From an uncultured Prevotella sp. (lineage in GTDB: Bacteria; Bacteroidota; Bacteroidia; Bacteroidales; Bacteroidaceae): a DNA stretch of 33,565 nt. The DNA lies in NCBI GenBank assembly GCA_905236875.1, contig CAJOQT010000019.1:1-33565 (forward strand). The letters are read 5' to 3'. The position numbers were made by a program, and so were the translations under genes. Below the pieces are notes generated by a model. It had not been told where the DNA came from, ran no database searches, and was given only the letters and a program-made list of their open reading frames with translations. Positions 7,523 to 16,188 of the stretch are shown piece after piece; position 1 is the stretch's first letter, and every line of letters begins with the position of its first letter.

Positions 7523-7975
7523 ATGAGAGCAGTCATCCAACGAGTCAGTCACGCCAGCGTCACTATCGAAGGTGTTGTGAAGAGTCAGATACAGCAGGGT
7601 TTCCTCATTCTGCTGGGCCTATGCGATGAGGACACGATGGAAGATGTTGACTGGCTGGTAAAGAAGGTTGCGAATCTGCGCATATTTGGCGATGAAAATG
7701 ACGTGATGAACTGTTCCATTCTCGATATAGGCGGTGAGGCACTGGTCGTGAGCCAGTTCACACTCTACGCCAGCTACAAGAAAGGCAATCGTCCGAGTTG
7801 GTTCAGAGCTGGCTCCCACAAGCACTCTATCCCACTCTACGAGGCATTCTGTCAGCTGTTGGGTAACCAACTGGGCAAACCTGTCGGCACAGGGGAATTC
7901 GGCGCAGATATGAAGGTTGAACTCATCAACGACGGTCCTGTAACAATTTGTATGGATACAAAGAATAAGGAATAA
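7523..7975 (+). CDS. dtd: D-aminoacyl-tRNA deacylase
   Basis: 150 residues, the standard DTD length. The enzyme removes D-amino acids (and Gly mischarged on tRNA-Ala) from tRNA, protecting translation. It starts MRAVIQRVSHASVTI and shows the two active-site motifs of the fold: SQFTLY (about 78-83) and the late NDGPVT (about 137-142), equivalent to the cross-subunit Gly-cisPro loop region. The stop codon overlaps the start of a small membrane ORF (TAATG), suggesting translational coupling. It leads a run of dtd, the small membrane protein, a MazG-like gene and deoC. Confidence 0.96.
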   Translation: MRAVIQRVSHASVTIEGVVKSQIQQGFLILLGLCDEDTMEDVDWLVKKVANLRIFGDENDVMNCSILDIGGEALVVSQFTLYASYKKGNRPSWFRAGSHKHSIPLYEAFCQLLGNQLGKPVGTGEFGADMKVELINDGPVTICMDTKNKE

Positions 7976-8109
7976 TGGAAAAGAATAAGAAAGACAAAGC
8001 ATTAAAAGCACTCATCATATATTGCACGATCTGCTTTATTATCCTTTTCATATTACCCTGGGCAATAGGATTAATTATGTATATCACGGGAGGGCCAAAA
8101 TTTGATTAA
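7975..8109 (+). CDS. Small membrane protein, 44 residues
   Basis: A short frame reads MEKNKKDKALKAL followed by one hydrophobic stretch (about residues 13-38, rich in Ile, Leu and Phe) and ends TGGPKFD. The ATG shares one base with the dtd stop (TAATG), and the next gene begins one base after its stop. It has a basic N-terminus and a single predicted membrane span, so it would be anchored with the N-terminus inside. I do not recognise the family. Precise packing between dtd and the MazG-like gene and the Lys-rich start argue that it is translated, but it is too short to be certain. Confidence 0.6.
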   Translation: MEKNKKDKALKALIIYCTICFIILFILPWAIGLIMYITGGPKFD

Positions 8110-8110
8110 T

Positions 8111-8458
8111 ATGACAATAAAAGAGGCACAAAAGTTAGTAGATGAATGGATCAAGGAGTATGGCGTACGCTACTTTTCTGAACTGACCAACATGGCAGTG
8201 CTGACAGAAGAAGTAGGTGAACTGGCACGTATCATGGCACGACGCTATGGCGAGCAATCATGGAAAGTCACTGACAGACGCGCAGCAGACAACGGTCGCG
8301 AGGCCATGGGTGAAGAGATGGCTGATGTGCTGTGGGTACTCATCTGCCTGGCCAACCAGACAGGTGTCGATTTAACCCATGAATTCGAGAAATCGATGGA
8401 GAAAAAGACCCGTCGCGACCACCTCAGACATATAGAAAACGAGAAACTATTAGCATAA
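8111..8458 (+). CDS. MazG-like nucleotide pyrophosphohydrolase
   Basis: 115 residues from the ATG at 8111; a TTG nine bases earlier is less likely because it lies inside the previous small gene. The all-alpha NTP pyrophosphatase fold is indicated by TNMAVLTEEVGELARIMARR (metal-binding ExxE) and GEEMADVLWVLICLANQTG (ExxD). Such enzymes hydrolyse (d)NTPs to monophosphates and clean the nucleotide pool. The protein is a single-domain form, about half the size of E. coli MazG. It sits in an apparent operon with dtd and deoC. The exact nucleotide substrate is not predictable. Confidence 0.88.
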   Translation: MTIKEAQKLVDEWIKEYGVRYFSELTNMAVLTEEVGELARIMARRYGEQSWKVTDRRAADNGREAMGEEMADVLWVLICLANQTGVDLTHEFEKSMEKKTRRDHLRHIENEKLLA

Positions 8459-8487
8459 ATATTACATCAATTAAAAGACAACCTACT

Positions 8488-9417
8488 ATGACAGAACATC
8501 ATTGTGATTGCGGACATGAGCACAGCGCTCTGCCGAAGAGCAAGTACGAAGAGGCACTTGCCAAGTACAACTGTAACTTGAATGACGACGACGTAAAAGC
8601 CGCCGTAAAGAAAATCATCGCTGAGAAAGTGGCAGAAAACGACACGCCTGAAGTGAAGAAATTCATGTTTGGCAGCATTTGTCTGACCACCCTGACTACC
8701 GTAGATTCTGACGAGAGCGTGCTGCGGCTGGTAGAGAAGGTAAACGAATTTGCCCATGAGTATCCTGCCATGCCACATGTGGCAACAGTCGTTACCTATC
8801 CTCGTTTCGCCAAACTCGTAGCAGAGTCATTGGAAGTTGAAGGAGTCATTCCCACTGTCGTCAGCGGTGCCTTCCCATCTTCACAGGCAACGATTGAAAT
8901 CAAGGTAGCCGAAACAGCCTTGGCCGTCCGTGACGGTGCCCGCAATGTTGACATCGTGATGCATGTCGGACAATTCTTGAGCGGAGACTATGAGACGGTA
9001 TGCGATGAAATCAGTGAAATGAAGGCAGCTTGTGGTGAGGTACCCATGAAGGTTATTCTTGAAACGGGCGACCTCGGCTCTTGCTCGAACATCAAGAAGG
9101 CTTCCTTGCTGTCGATGTATGCTGGTGCCGACTACATCAAGACCTCAACAGGTAAGGAGAAAGTAAGCGCTACACCTGAAGCAGCTTACGTCATGTGCCA
9201 GGCTATCAAGGAATACTTCGATGAAACGGGCATTCGCGTAGGTTTCAAACCAGCTGGCGGCATCAATTCTGTGACCGATGCCCTCATCTATTACACCATT
9301 GTCAAGGAAGTGTTGGGTGAAGAGTGGCTGACCAACTACTATTTCCGTCTTGGTACAAGCCGACTGGCCAACCTGCTGCTCAGCGAACTGGAGGGCAAAG
9401 AAGTAAAGTTCTTCTGA
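8488..9417 (+). CDS. deoC: Deoxyribose-phosphate aldolase
   Basis: 309 residues. It cleaves 2-deoxyribose-5-phosphate into glyceraldehyde-3-phosphate and acetaldehyde in deoxynucleoside catabolism. The TIM-barrel active site is complete: the Schiff-base lysine in DYIKTSTGK (K218), the second lysine in VGFKPAGG (K254) and the aspartate in NVDIVMHVG (D155). It is longer than E. coli DeoC (259 residues), mainly through an N-terminal extension that starts with a His/Cys-rich patch (HHCDCGHEH, residues 4-12). That patch looks able to bind a metal ion; its role is unknown. The gene lies 29 bp after the MazG-like gene and converges with the polyprenyl synthase gene. Confidence 0.94.
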   Translation: MTEHHCDCGHEHSALPKSKYEEALAKYNCNLNDDDVKAAVKKIIAEKVAENDTPEVKKFMFGSICLTTLTTVDSDESVLRLVEKVNEFAHEYPAMPHVATVVTYPRFAKLVAESLEVEGVIPTVVSGAFPSSQATIEIKVAETALAVRDGARNVDIVMHVGQFLSGDYETVCDEISEMKAACGEVPMKVILETGDLGSCSNIKKASLLSMYAGADYIKTSTGKEKVSATPEAAYVMCQAIKEYFDETGIRVGFKPAGGINSVTDALIYYTIVKEVLGEEWLTNYYFRLGTSRLANLLLSELEGKEVKFF

Positions 9418-9423
9418 CAAGAA

Positions 9424-9445
9424 AAGCGTGCAAGCTTGAGCGCTT
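9424..9445. terminator. Small stem-loop between deoC and the polyprenyl synthase gene
   Basis: AAGCG (9424-9428) pairs with CGCTT (9441-9445) around CAAGCTTG. On the minus strand the stem is followed by a short T-rich run, so it may end transcription from the minus-strand gene, and weakly from deoC. The stem is short, so this is tentative. Confidence 0.38.
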
Positions 9446-9449
9446 CTGA

Positions 9450-10427
9450 TCAGTAATTACGCTGAACGACATAATCGACATAGGCCGTCAGGGCTTCCCT
9501 GATGGCCTTTTCCTTGACACTTTCATCGATGTACTGCTTACACAGCAGACTGTATTCCGACATACGCTTTTCGGCATAGCCGATACCACCCTGCTGCTTG
9601 GCGAAATCCACCAAAACAGCGATTTCATCGGCATTGACAGTACCAGCCTTCACCTTGCGTGCCAGGGTCTGCATCGACTCCAAACTACTGTTGTTCAGGG
9701 CATAGATGACGGGCAGGGTCAGTTTACCTTCTGCCATATCGTTGCCTGTCGGCTTTCCTATCTCCTTCGATTCGTAGTAGTCGAATATGTCGTCACGTAT
9801 CTGGAAAATAATGCCAAGGTTCTGTCCGAAGACTCTCGCCTTCTCGACTTCGTCGGGCAAAGCACCGGCAGACAAGGCTCCAATACTGGCGCACGACTCG
9901 AAGAGGGCGGCTGTCTTCATCTTGATTACCTCGTAATAGACGGCTTCGCTGATCTCCGTATTCTGGATGTTCGAAAGCTGAAGTATCTCACCACGAGCCA
10001 GTGTGCGTCCCAGTTCTGCCAAGTTCTGGATAATCGTATCGTTAGTGGTATAAGCCACATGCAACAGCGCCGTAGAGAGCAGATAGTCGCCCACCAGCAC
10101 AGCCACCTTATTATTATAGGTAGCATTAACCGATGCCTGTCCCCTGCGCTCGCTGCTTTCATCCACCACGTCGTCGTGTATCAGTGATGCTGTATGCAAC
10201 AGCTCCAGTCCTACGGCGGAGTTCAGCGTGATCTTTGAGACACCGCCATAGTTCTTTGCGAGAAGCAGCATCAGGATAGGCCGCATGCGTTTGCCGCCAC
10301 GCTGACTGATGTGGTTCAGCACCTGCGAAAGCAAAGGGTCAGTATGCGTCAGTGCGCCATTGAACAACCCGATAAATTCGTTTAAATCAGCATCAATTGG
10401 CTGTTTGATCAGCTTCAGATAATCCAT
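9450..10427 (-). CDS. Polyprenyl diphosphate synthase (long-chain trans-isoprenyl transferase)
   Basis: 325 residues. It has the two aspartate-rich motifs of the family, DDVVD at residues 85-89 and DDIFD at 211-215, plus GGKRMRP (44-50) for substrate binding and the KPTGNDMAEGKLTLPV segment after the second motif. Small residues (Ala80, Ser81) at the positions that set chain length before the first motif suggest a long product. It probably makes the side chain of menaquinone (octaprenyl-like), which fits the neighbouring quinone-linked sdh genes only loosely. It is transcribed divergently from polA; a consensus promoter lies just upstream with a very short leader. Confidence 0.92.
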   Translation of the reverse strand: MDYLKLIKQPIDADLNEFIGLFNGALTHTDPLLSQVLNHISQRGGKRMRPILMLLLAKNYGGVSKITLNSAVGLELLHTASLIHDDVVDESSERRGQASVNATYNNKVAVLVGDYLLSTALLHVAYTTNDTIIQNLAELGRTLARGEILQLSNIQNTEISEAVYYEVIKMKTAALFESCASIGALSAGALPDEVEKARVFGQNLGIIFQIRDDIFDYYESKEIGKPTGNDMAEGKLTLPVIYALNNSSLESMQTLARKVKAGTVNADEIAVLVDFAKQQGGIGYAEKRMSEYSLLCKQYIDESVKEKAIREALTAYVDYVVQRNY

Positions 10428-10445
10428 ATCTTACAAATTTTGATA

Positions 10446-10478
10446 CAAAATTACAGAAATATCTGGGATATTGCCAAA
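10446..10478 (-). promoter_or_regulatory. Promoter for the polyprenyl synthase gene
   Basis: On the minus strand, TTTG (10478-10475), a 21-bp spacer and TAATTTTG (10453-10446) match the Bacteroidota consensus; the start codon is at 10427. Confidence 0.75.
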
Positions 10479-10494
10479 TTTTTTAGTAATTTTA
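10462..10494 (+). promoter_or_regulatory. Possible polA promoter
   Basis: TCTG (10462-10465), a 21-bp spacer and TAATTTTA (10487-10494), one mismatch in each box of the Bacteroidota pattern. It overlaps the divergent promoter. The polA start is at 10515. Confidence 0.35.
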
Positions 10495-10514
10495 CGCGGA
10501 AAATAGAAAATATT

Positions 10515-13286
10515 ATGGACAAACTGTTTCTTATCGACGCTTACGCCATGATTTACAGAGCGTATTATGCGTTAATCAAAAACCCTCGAATCAACTCGAA
10601 GGGACAGAACACATCAGCCATCATGGGCTTCTGTAACACACTCAACGAGGTGCTTACCAAAGAGCATCCCACCCACATCGGCGTGGCATTTGACCCAGCG
10701 GGTCCCACCTTCCGGCACGAGGCTTATCCGGCATACAAGGCACAGCGCGAAGCCTGTCCTGAAGACATCAAATCGTCAGTACCCATCATCAAGGAAATCC
10801 TGAAGGCTTATCGCATCCCCATCCTTGAACTGTCGGGCTACGAGGCAGACGATGTCATTGGCACCCTGGCTACCCAGGCCTCTAAAGTCGATGGAATCGA
10901 GGTTTATATGCTAACTCCCGATAAGGACTATGGGCAACTGGTACATCCCAATGTCTTTATGTTCCGTCCAAAATTCGGCGATAAGGGCTACGACAAGATG
11001 GGACCGCAGGAGGTGATGGACAAGTACGGACTCACTACCCCACTCCAAGTCATCGACTTGTTGGGACTGATGGGTGACTCCAGCGACAACATCCCAGGAT
11101 GTCCGGGCGTGGGTGAAAAGACAGCCGTGAAACTCATCACCCAGTTCGGAAGCATCGAACAGCTTTTGGAACGCAGTCACGAACTGAAGGGGGCCCTCAA
11201 GGCGAAGGTCGAGGAGAACAGCGAACAGATCAGGTTCTCGAAATTCCTTGCCACTATCAAGACCGACGTTCCCATCACGCTGAACCTCGACGAGCTGAAG
11301 GTAGCCGAACCCAACGAGGCAGAGCTGACTAAAATTTTCGACGAACTGGAGTTCAAGACGTTCGCCCAACGGATTCTTAAAAAACCTGAAGTTGTGCAAA
11401 AAACCTTGAACGCACAACTCGATTTATTTGCAGAATTTCCGGCCGACGGGCGGGTTGAGGTGGAAAATTCAAAAATTTCGAGCCTAAAAACGACCGCTCA
11501 CGATTATAAACTGATTGATAATGAGGAAGAAATAAAGAAAATTGCATCAAAATTTTTGTCAGCGAAAATTCTCAGTTTAGACACAGAAACCACTTCCACC
11601 TCTCCTATTGATGCTGAATTGGTGGGTTTGAGCTTCGCCGTCAAGGAACACGAGGCATTTTATGTTCCCGTACCTGCTGACCGTGACAAAGCACAACAGG
11701 TGGTCGAAATTTTCCGACCCGTATATGAGAGTGAGACCATTCTGAAGGTCGGACAAAACCTGAAGTACGACCTTGAGGTACTTCGCAACTATGGCATCAA
11801 CCTGAAAGGTCCGATGTGGGACACGATGATTGCCCACTACCTCATCCAACCCGAACTGCGTCACAACATGGACTACATGGCGGAAATCTATCTGGATTAT
11901 CAGACCATCCACATCGACGAGTTGATAGGTCCCAAGGGAAAGAGTCAGCGCAGCATGCGCGACCTCTCCCCTACTCTTGTATATGAATACGCCTGTGAGG
12001 ATGCCGACATCACCCTGCAGCTGAAGAACAAGCTGGAGCCGGAACTGAAGAAGTTCGAATGTGAAGAGCTTTTCTACAACATCGAGATGCCGCTGATGCC
12101 CGTTCTGGCTGAGATGGAGATGAACGGTGTGTGCCTCGATACAAATTCGCTCAACGAGACATCGGAAGTCTTCACACGTCGAATGATTGAACTGGAACAG
12201 AAAATCTACGAGCTGGCAGGTCAGCAGTTCAACATCGCATCGCCCAAACAGGTGGGCGACATCCTTTTCACTAAGATGAAGATTGTCGAGAAACCCAAGA
12301 AAACCAAGACAGGCCAATATGTCACGTCAGAAGAAGTATTACAGACCCTCAAAGGGAAGCATGAGATTGTAGCCTGTATCTTGGAACACAGGGGATTGAA
12401 GAAGCTCATCGGTACCTACGTCGATGCACTGCCAAAGCTTATCAATCCACGTACAGGACACATCCATACCTCTTTCAATCAGACGATTACAGCCACAGGA
12501 CGTCTCTCGTCCAGCGACCCAAACCTGCAGAATATTCCCATTCGCGGTGAGGACGGCAAAGAGATTCGTAAGGCCTTTATCCCTGAACCCGGCTGCCTGT
12601 TCTTCTCTGCTGACTACTCGCAGATTGAGCTTCGTGTAATGGCTCACCTGTCTGATGACGAAAATATGATTGGGGTATTCCGTGAAGGCAAGGACCTGCA
12701 TGCTGCAACTGCTGCCAACATCTACAAGAAAACCATTGAAGAGGTCAGCCGCGACGAGCGTACGAAGTCAAAGCGAGCCAACTTTGGCATCATCTATGGC
12801 ATCACGATGTTCGGACTCGCTGAGCGTCTGGAAATCTCACGCGACGAGGCCCGTCAGCTCATTGACGGCTTCTTCCAGACCTTCCCACAGGTTCACGACT
12901 ACATGGAACAGGCCAAGCAACAGGCCCGCGAAAAGGGCTATGTCACTACCCTATTCGGCCGTCGCCGCTACCTGCCAGACATCCGTTCAGCCAATGGCAC
13001 CGTTCGCGGATTTGCAGAGCGCAACGCTATCAACGCCCCCATTCAGGGTACGGCAGCCGACATCATCAAGGTGGCAATGACACATATATATAATAGGTTC
13101 AAGGCAGAGGGCATCCGCTCGAAAATGATCCTACAGGTACACGACGAACTTAACTTCTCCGTCTATCCTGACGAGAAAGAACGTGTAGAGAAAATTGTCA
13201 TTGAAGAGATGCAGAATGCCTTCCAAATGAAGGTTCCCTTGGTGGCCGATAGCGGCTGGGGCACTAACTGGTTAGAGGCCCATTAG
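10515..13286 (+). CDS. polA: DNA polymerase I
   Basis: 923 residues from the ATG at 10515, which begins the family's MDKLFLIDAYAMIYRAYYAL. An upstream in-frame ATG would add 25 unrelated residues that overlap the promoter region. Domains are the 5'-3' nuclease (about 1-300, with YEADDVIGTLA and LMGDSSDNIPG), a 3'-5' proofreading domain (about 345-510) and the polymerase (about 520-923). Proofreading residues appear intact: D356 and E358 in LDTETTS, and YACEDADITLQL. Polymerase motif A is DYSQIELR (D700), the O-helix is KSKRANFGIIYG and motif C is HDE at 876-878. The enzyme fills gaps after excision repair and removes RNA primers. The linker near 11430-11580 is noticeably more A/T-rich than the rest. 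Confidence 0.97.
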   Translation: MDKLFLIDAYAMIYRAYYALIKNPRINSKGQNTSAIMGFCNTLNEVLTKEHPTHIGVAFDPAGPTFRHEAYPAYKAQREACPEDIKSSVPIIKEILKAYRIPILELSGYEADDVIGTLATQASKVDGIEVYMLTPDKDYGQLVHPNVFMFRPKFGDKGYDKMGPQEVMDKYGLTTPLQVIDLLGLMGDSSDNIPGCPGVGEKTAVKLITQFGSIEQLLERSHELKGALKAKVEENSEQIRFSKFLATIKTDVPITLNLDELKVAEPNEAELTKIFDELEFKTFAQRILKKPEVVQKTLNAQLDLFAEFPADGRVEVENSKISSLKTTAHDYKLIDNEEEIKKIASKFLSAKILSLDTETTSTSPIDAELVGLSFAVKEHEAFYVPVPADRDKAQQVVEIFRPVYESETILKVGQNLKYDLEVLRNYGINLKGPMWDTMIAHYLIQPELRHNMDYMAEIYLDYQTIHIDELIGPKGKSQRSMRDLSPTLVYEYACEDADITLQLKNKLEPELKKFECEELFYNIEMPLMPVLAEMEMNGVCLDTNSLNETSEVFTRRMIELEQKIYELAGQQFNIASPKQVGDILFTKMKIVEKPKKTKTGQYVTSEEVLQTLKGKHEIVACILEHRGLKKLIGTYVDALPKLINPRTGHIHTSFNQTITATGRLSSSDPNLQNIPIRGEDGKEIRKAFIPEPGCLFFSADYSQIELRVMAHLSDDENMIGVFREGKDLHAATAANIYKKTIEEVSRDERTKSKRANFGIIYGITMFGLAERLEISRDEARQLIDGFFQTFPQVHDYMEQAKQQAREKGYVTTLFGRRRYLPDIRSANGTVRGFAERNAINAPIQGTAADIIKVAMTHIYNRFKAEGIRSKMILQVHDELNFSVYPDEKERVEKIVIEEMQNAFQMKVPLVADSGWGTNWLEAH

Positions 13287-13287
13287 A

Positions 13288-13371
13288 AAGAAGTAAGAAG
13301 TGAGAAGTAAGAGGCGAGAGGTAAAAGATAAGTAGTACTCACCACTTACCTCTTACCTCTCACTTCTTTTA
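13288..13371. repeat. Twelve-heptad palindromic repeat, probable bidirectional terminator
   Basis: The 84 bp parse into twelve consecutive 7-mers. The first half is purine-rich variants of AAGAAGT/GAGAGGT, and the second half is pyrimidine-rich complementary variants such as ACTTACC and TCTTACC. The whole can fold into one imperfect hairpin. It occupies the gap between the convergent ends of polA and the DUF805 gene, where a bidirectional terminator would be expected. Confidence 0.7.
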
Positions 13372-13376
13372 AATAA

Positions 13377-13766
13377 TTAATCTACGGGAACGGGGCCGTA
13401 TTCGTTCTCACCGTCACTTGGCTGTGCACAGAGATAGAGCAGGTAAAGACCTCCGATACAGCAAATGAAAGCAACCAGATACCACCAGCCGCTCTTGCCG
13501 ATATCGTGAAGACGACGAACACAGACAGCTATTCCAGGTACCAGCAGTGCCAAAGTCGGAATGTATGCCAAAATAGTACCAAACGAGAGGTTGGCATCTG
13601 TTAAGCTGGATACACCACCAACGAACATACCTACTACAAATGACCATACCCAACAAATAACAAAGTTGGCCAGGTAGAACCACCAGAACTCAGAACGTGA
13701 AGCGCGACCATTGAAGTCAGCATACTTCTGAATCACACATGTTTTTACAGCATCTAAGAATTGCAT
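13377..13766 (-). CDS. DUF805 (YhaH-type) inner membrane protein
   Basis: 129 residues with the recognisable blocks of the DUF805 family: FNGRASRSEFWWFYL (about 19-33), VRRLHDIGKSGWWYL (83-97) and a C-terminal GENEYGPVP. Three to four hydrophobic segments (about 25-50, 65-82 and 95-112) place it in the cytoplasmic membrane. The biochemical function of the family is unknown. It is a single gene with its own consensus promoter, divergent from the CapA-like gene and convergent with polA. Confidence 0.9.
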   Translation of the reverse strand: MQFLDAVKTCVIQKYADFNGRASRSEFWWFYLANFVICWVWSFVVGMFVGGVSSLTDANLSFGTILAYIPTLALLVPGIAVCVRRLHDIGKSGWWYLVAFICCIGGLYLLYLCAQPSDGENEYGPVPVD

Positions 13767-13824
13767 AATGTTTAGTATTTAAATGTTAGACAAAAAATGG
13801 ATAGTCAAAGTCATTAATTCGTGA

Positions 13825-13856
13825 CAAAGGTAAACAAATTATCCGATAAAAACAAA
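13825..13856 (-). promoter_or_regulatory. Promoter for the DUF805 gene
   Basis: On the minus strand, TTTG (13856-13853), a 20-bp spacer and TACCTTTG (13832-13825) match the Bacteroidota consensus. The leader is about 55 nt. Confidence 0.74.
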
Positions 13857-13862
13857 TTTTAT

Positions 13863-13893
13863 TTTGTAATACGCAGAGAAATGCGTAATTTTG
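13863..13893 (+). promoter_or_regulatory. Promoter for the capA-like gene, with an internal palindrome
   Basis: TTTG (13863-13866), a 19-bp spacer and TAATTTTG (13886-13893) match the consensus. The spacer holds the inverted repeat TACGCA-6 nt-TGCGTA (13870-13887), which runs into the -7 box. That is where a repressor would block the polymerase; no regulator is known. Confidence 0.72.
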
Positions 13894-13922
13894 TCGGCAA
13901 ATTGTAAGAAATAAGTCCTAAG

Positions 13923-15068
13923 ATGATGAAAAAACTACTCTTTTTTACACTGACTCTTGGCATGTTGGCCATCACTGCCTTCTCGTGTAAGCTCAACAGC
14001 GACGCACGTCCGCAGACAGAGCCTGAAGACAGCATCGCTGCTGAACCGCAGGAATACCACCTCAGTCTGCTCATTGCCGGCGACCTGATGCAGCACGAGC
14101 CGCAGATCAAGGCAGCACTGCGTCCTGACGGTTCCTATAATTACGACGAGTGTTTCGCACGTGTCAAGCCGGAGATAGAACGTGCCGACGTGGCCATTGC
14201 CAACTTCGAGGTAACTTTAGGTGGCCGTCCCTACAAGGGCTATCCGCAGTTCAGTGCGCCTGACGAGTATCTGAAAGCCTGTGTGGATGCAGGTTTCGAC
14301 ATCCTGTTTACAGCCAACAACCACTGTCTGGACAGCTACAAGAAAGGTTTTGAGCGCACACTCGACCTCATGGACTCGCTCCCTGTGCCTCATCTGGGCA
14401 CCTATCGCAATGCCGAGGAACGTCAGAAGAACTATCCCTTCCTGCTGGAACAGAACGGCTTGCGCATCGTGCTGCTCAACTTTACCTATGGCACCAACGG
14501 ACTACGTGTGCAAGCACCAAATGTGGTGAACTACATGGATACTACAGAGATAGCCCTCGATATCGTGAAGGCCAAGCAGATGAATCCCGACGTCATCATT
14601 GCTATTCCCCACTGGGGCATTGAGTACCAGACGCTTCCTTCGCCACAACAGAAAGAGATAGCACAGTGGTTGCTCGATCGTGGGGTGGATCATATTATCG
14701 GCGGACATCCCCACGTGGCACAGCCATTAGAGCTGCGCAACAACGGCAAGAACCTCATAGCATGGTCGTTAGGCAATTTTATCAGCAATCAGTATAAGCC
14801 AAATACCTATGGCGGTTACATGGTTCGCATGGAGTTTACCAAGCGTGACTCCACCACTATCCTCTCCGACTGCGGCTATACGCTCTACTGGGTCAGCCGG
14901 CCTGTAGATAGCAATCGCAAGCACCAATACCGTGTGCTCCCCATCGACGAGCCGGACGAAGAGCTGACAGCGGCCGAGCGACAGAAGCGCAACCAGGTAC
15001 GTACCTCCATGCGTAGCCTGATGGAGAAGAACAACAAAGGCAACATCAAAGAATATACGTTTCAGTAA
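13923..15068 (+). CDS. CapA-family (PGA_cap) metallophosphatase-like lipoprotein
   Basis: 381 residues. A hydrophobic N-terminus ends at Cys22 (LAITAFSC), a plausible though imperfect lipobox, so an envelope lipoprotein is likely. The body matches the CapA/PGA_cap family, a calcineurin-like fold: IAGDLMQH (51-58), ANFEVTLGG (93-101), ANNHCLD (131-137), IPHWGIEY (227-234) and [11 protein letters not shown] (257-267). The family is named for polyglutamate capsule synthesis, but most members in Bacteroidota have no proven substrate and no capBC genes are nearby. It lies 19 bp upstream of ychF and probably shares its transcript. Either of two adjacent ATGs (13923 or 13926) could be the start. Confidence 0.88.
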   Translation: MMKKLLFFTLTLGMLAITAFSCKLNSDARPQTEPEDSIAAEPQEYHLSLLIAGDLMQHEPQIKAALRPDGSYNYDECFARVKPEIERADVAIANFEVTLGGRPYKGYPQFSAPDEYLKACVDAGFDILFTANNHCLDSYKKGFERTLDLMDSLPVPHLGTYRNAEERQKNYPFLLEQNGLRIVLLNFTYGTNGLRVQAPNVVNYMDTTEIALDIVKAKQMNPDVIIAIPHWGIEYQTLPSPQQKEIAQWLLDRGVDHIIGGHPHVAQPLELRNNGKNLIAWSLGNFISNQYKPNTYGGYMVRMEFTKRDSTTILSDCGYTLYWVSRPVDSNRKHQYRVLPIDEPDEELTAAERQKRNQVRTSMRSLMEKNNKGNIKEYTFQ

Positions 15069-15087
15069 ATAAAGACAATCAAGAGAT

Positions 15088-16188
15088 ATGGCATTAAAAT
15101 GTGGTATTGTAGGACTGCCTAACGTAGGCAAGTCAACCCTGTTCAACTGCCTCTCGAGTGCCAAGGCACAGGCAGCCAACTTCCCCTTTTGTACGATAGA
15201 ACCCAACGTGGGTGTCATCACCGTTCCTGATGAGCGACTGACAAAACTGGCAGAGCTGGTGCATCCTGGTCGCATCGTACCTGCCACCTGTGAGATCGTG
15301 GATATCGCAGGCTTGGTGAAGGGTGCCTCGAAAGGCGAAGGTTTAGGTAATAAGTTCCTTGGAAACATCCGTGAGACGGATGCCATCATTCATGTGCTGC
15401 GCTGTTTCGAAGACGAGAACATCACCCATGTTGATGGCACGATAGACCCCATTCGCGACAAGGAAATCATTGATACCGAGCTGCAGCTCAAGGACTTGGA
15501 GACCATTGAGTCGCGTCTGTCCAAGACAGAGAAGGCAGCAGCCGCAGGCAACAAGGACGCCAAACTGGAAGTCAGCGTGCTCAAAGCCTATAAGGAAGTG
15601 CTCGAACAAGGCAAGAATGCGCGTATTGTGGAGTTCGACAGCAAGGAGGAACAGGACTGTGCGCGCAACCTTTTCCTGCTGACTGCCAAGCCTGTGCTCT
15701 ACGTCTGCAACGTCAGCGAGGCAGAAGCAAAATCAGGAAACGACTTCACACAACGGGTGGAAGCACTGGCCAAAGAGGAAGGAGCCGAGTCGATGGTCAT
15801 TGCCGCCAAGACAGAAGAGGACATCGCAGAGCTGGAAAGTTATGAGGACAAGCAGCTGTTCCTCGAAGAACTGGGACTGGAAGAGAGTGGCGTGAACCGC
15901 CTCATCAAGAAAGCCTACTCGCTGCTGAACCTTGAGACGTTCATTACTGCTGGCGAAATGGAGGTGAAAGCCTGGACATATAAGAAGGGCTGGAAGGCTC
16001 CACAATGTGCCGGTGTCATCCATACCGACTTCGAGAAAGGCTTTATCCGTGCCGAAGTTATCAAGTACGACGACTACATCCAGTATGGTAGCGAGGCTGC
16101 CGTCAAGGAGGCTGGCAAGATGGGTATTGAGGGTAAGGACTATGTTGTTCAGGATGGTGACATCATGCATTTCAGGTTTAATGTATAG
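15088..16188 (+). CDS. ychF: Ribosome-associated ATPase YchF (OLA1 family)
   Basis: 366 residues, standard length. It begins [20 protein letters not shown] with the P-loop at residues 9-17, then the YchF signatures [14 protein letters not shown] and [25 protein letters not shown] central coiled-coil region follows, and a C-terminal TGS domain (from about residue 280; [17 protein letters not shown] and [16 protein letters not shown]). YchF hydrolyses ATP rather than GTP and binds ribosomes, with roles in translation and stress. The stop codon lies at the outer edge of an inverted-repeat element that continues into lgt. Confidence 0.96.
   Translation: MALKCGIVGLPNVGKSTLFNCLSSAKAQAANFPFCTIEPNVGVITVPDERLTKLAELVHPGRIVPATCEIVDIAGLVKGASKGEGLGNKFLGNIRETDAIIHVLRCFEDENITHVDGTIDPIRDKEIIDTELQLKDLETIESRLSKTEKAAAAGNKDAKLEVSVLKAYKEVLEQGKNARIVEFDSKEEQDCARNLFLLTAKPVLYVCNVSEAEAKSGNDFTQRVEALAKEEGAESMVIAAKTEEDIAELESYEDKQLFLEELGLEESGVNRLIKKAYSLLNLETFITAGEMEVKAWTYKKGWKAPQCAGVIHTDFEKGFIRAEVIKYDDYIQYGSEAAVKEAGKMGIEGKDYVVQDGDIMHFRFNV

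Noticed and set aside
10440..10514. Longer N-terminus for PolA starting at 10440
   Set aside because: It would cover the divergent promoter region; homologous sequence begins at MDKLFLIDAYAMIYR (10515).
11430..11580. A/T-rich stretch in polA considered as an inserted element
   Set aside because: It falls in the known variable linker between the 5' nuclease and proofreading domains and lacks repeat structure.
11577..12317. 246-codon open frame antisense to polA
   Set aside because: It lies wholly opposite the conserved proofreading and polymerase codons of polA, has no family resemblance and no promoter; a shadow frame.
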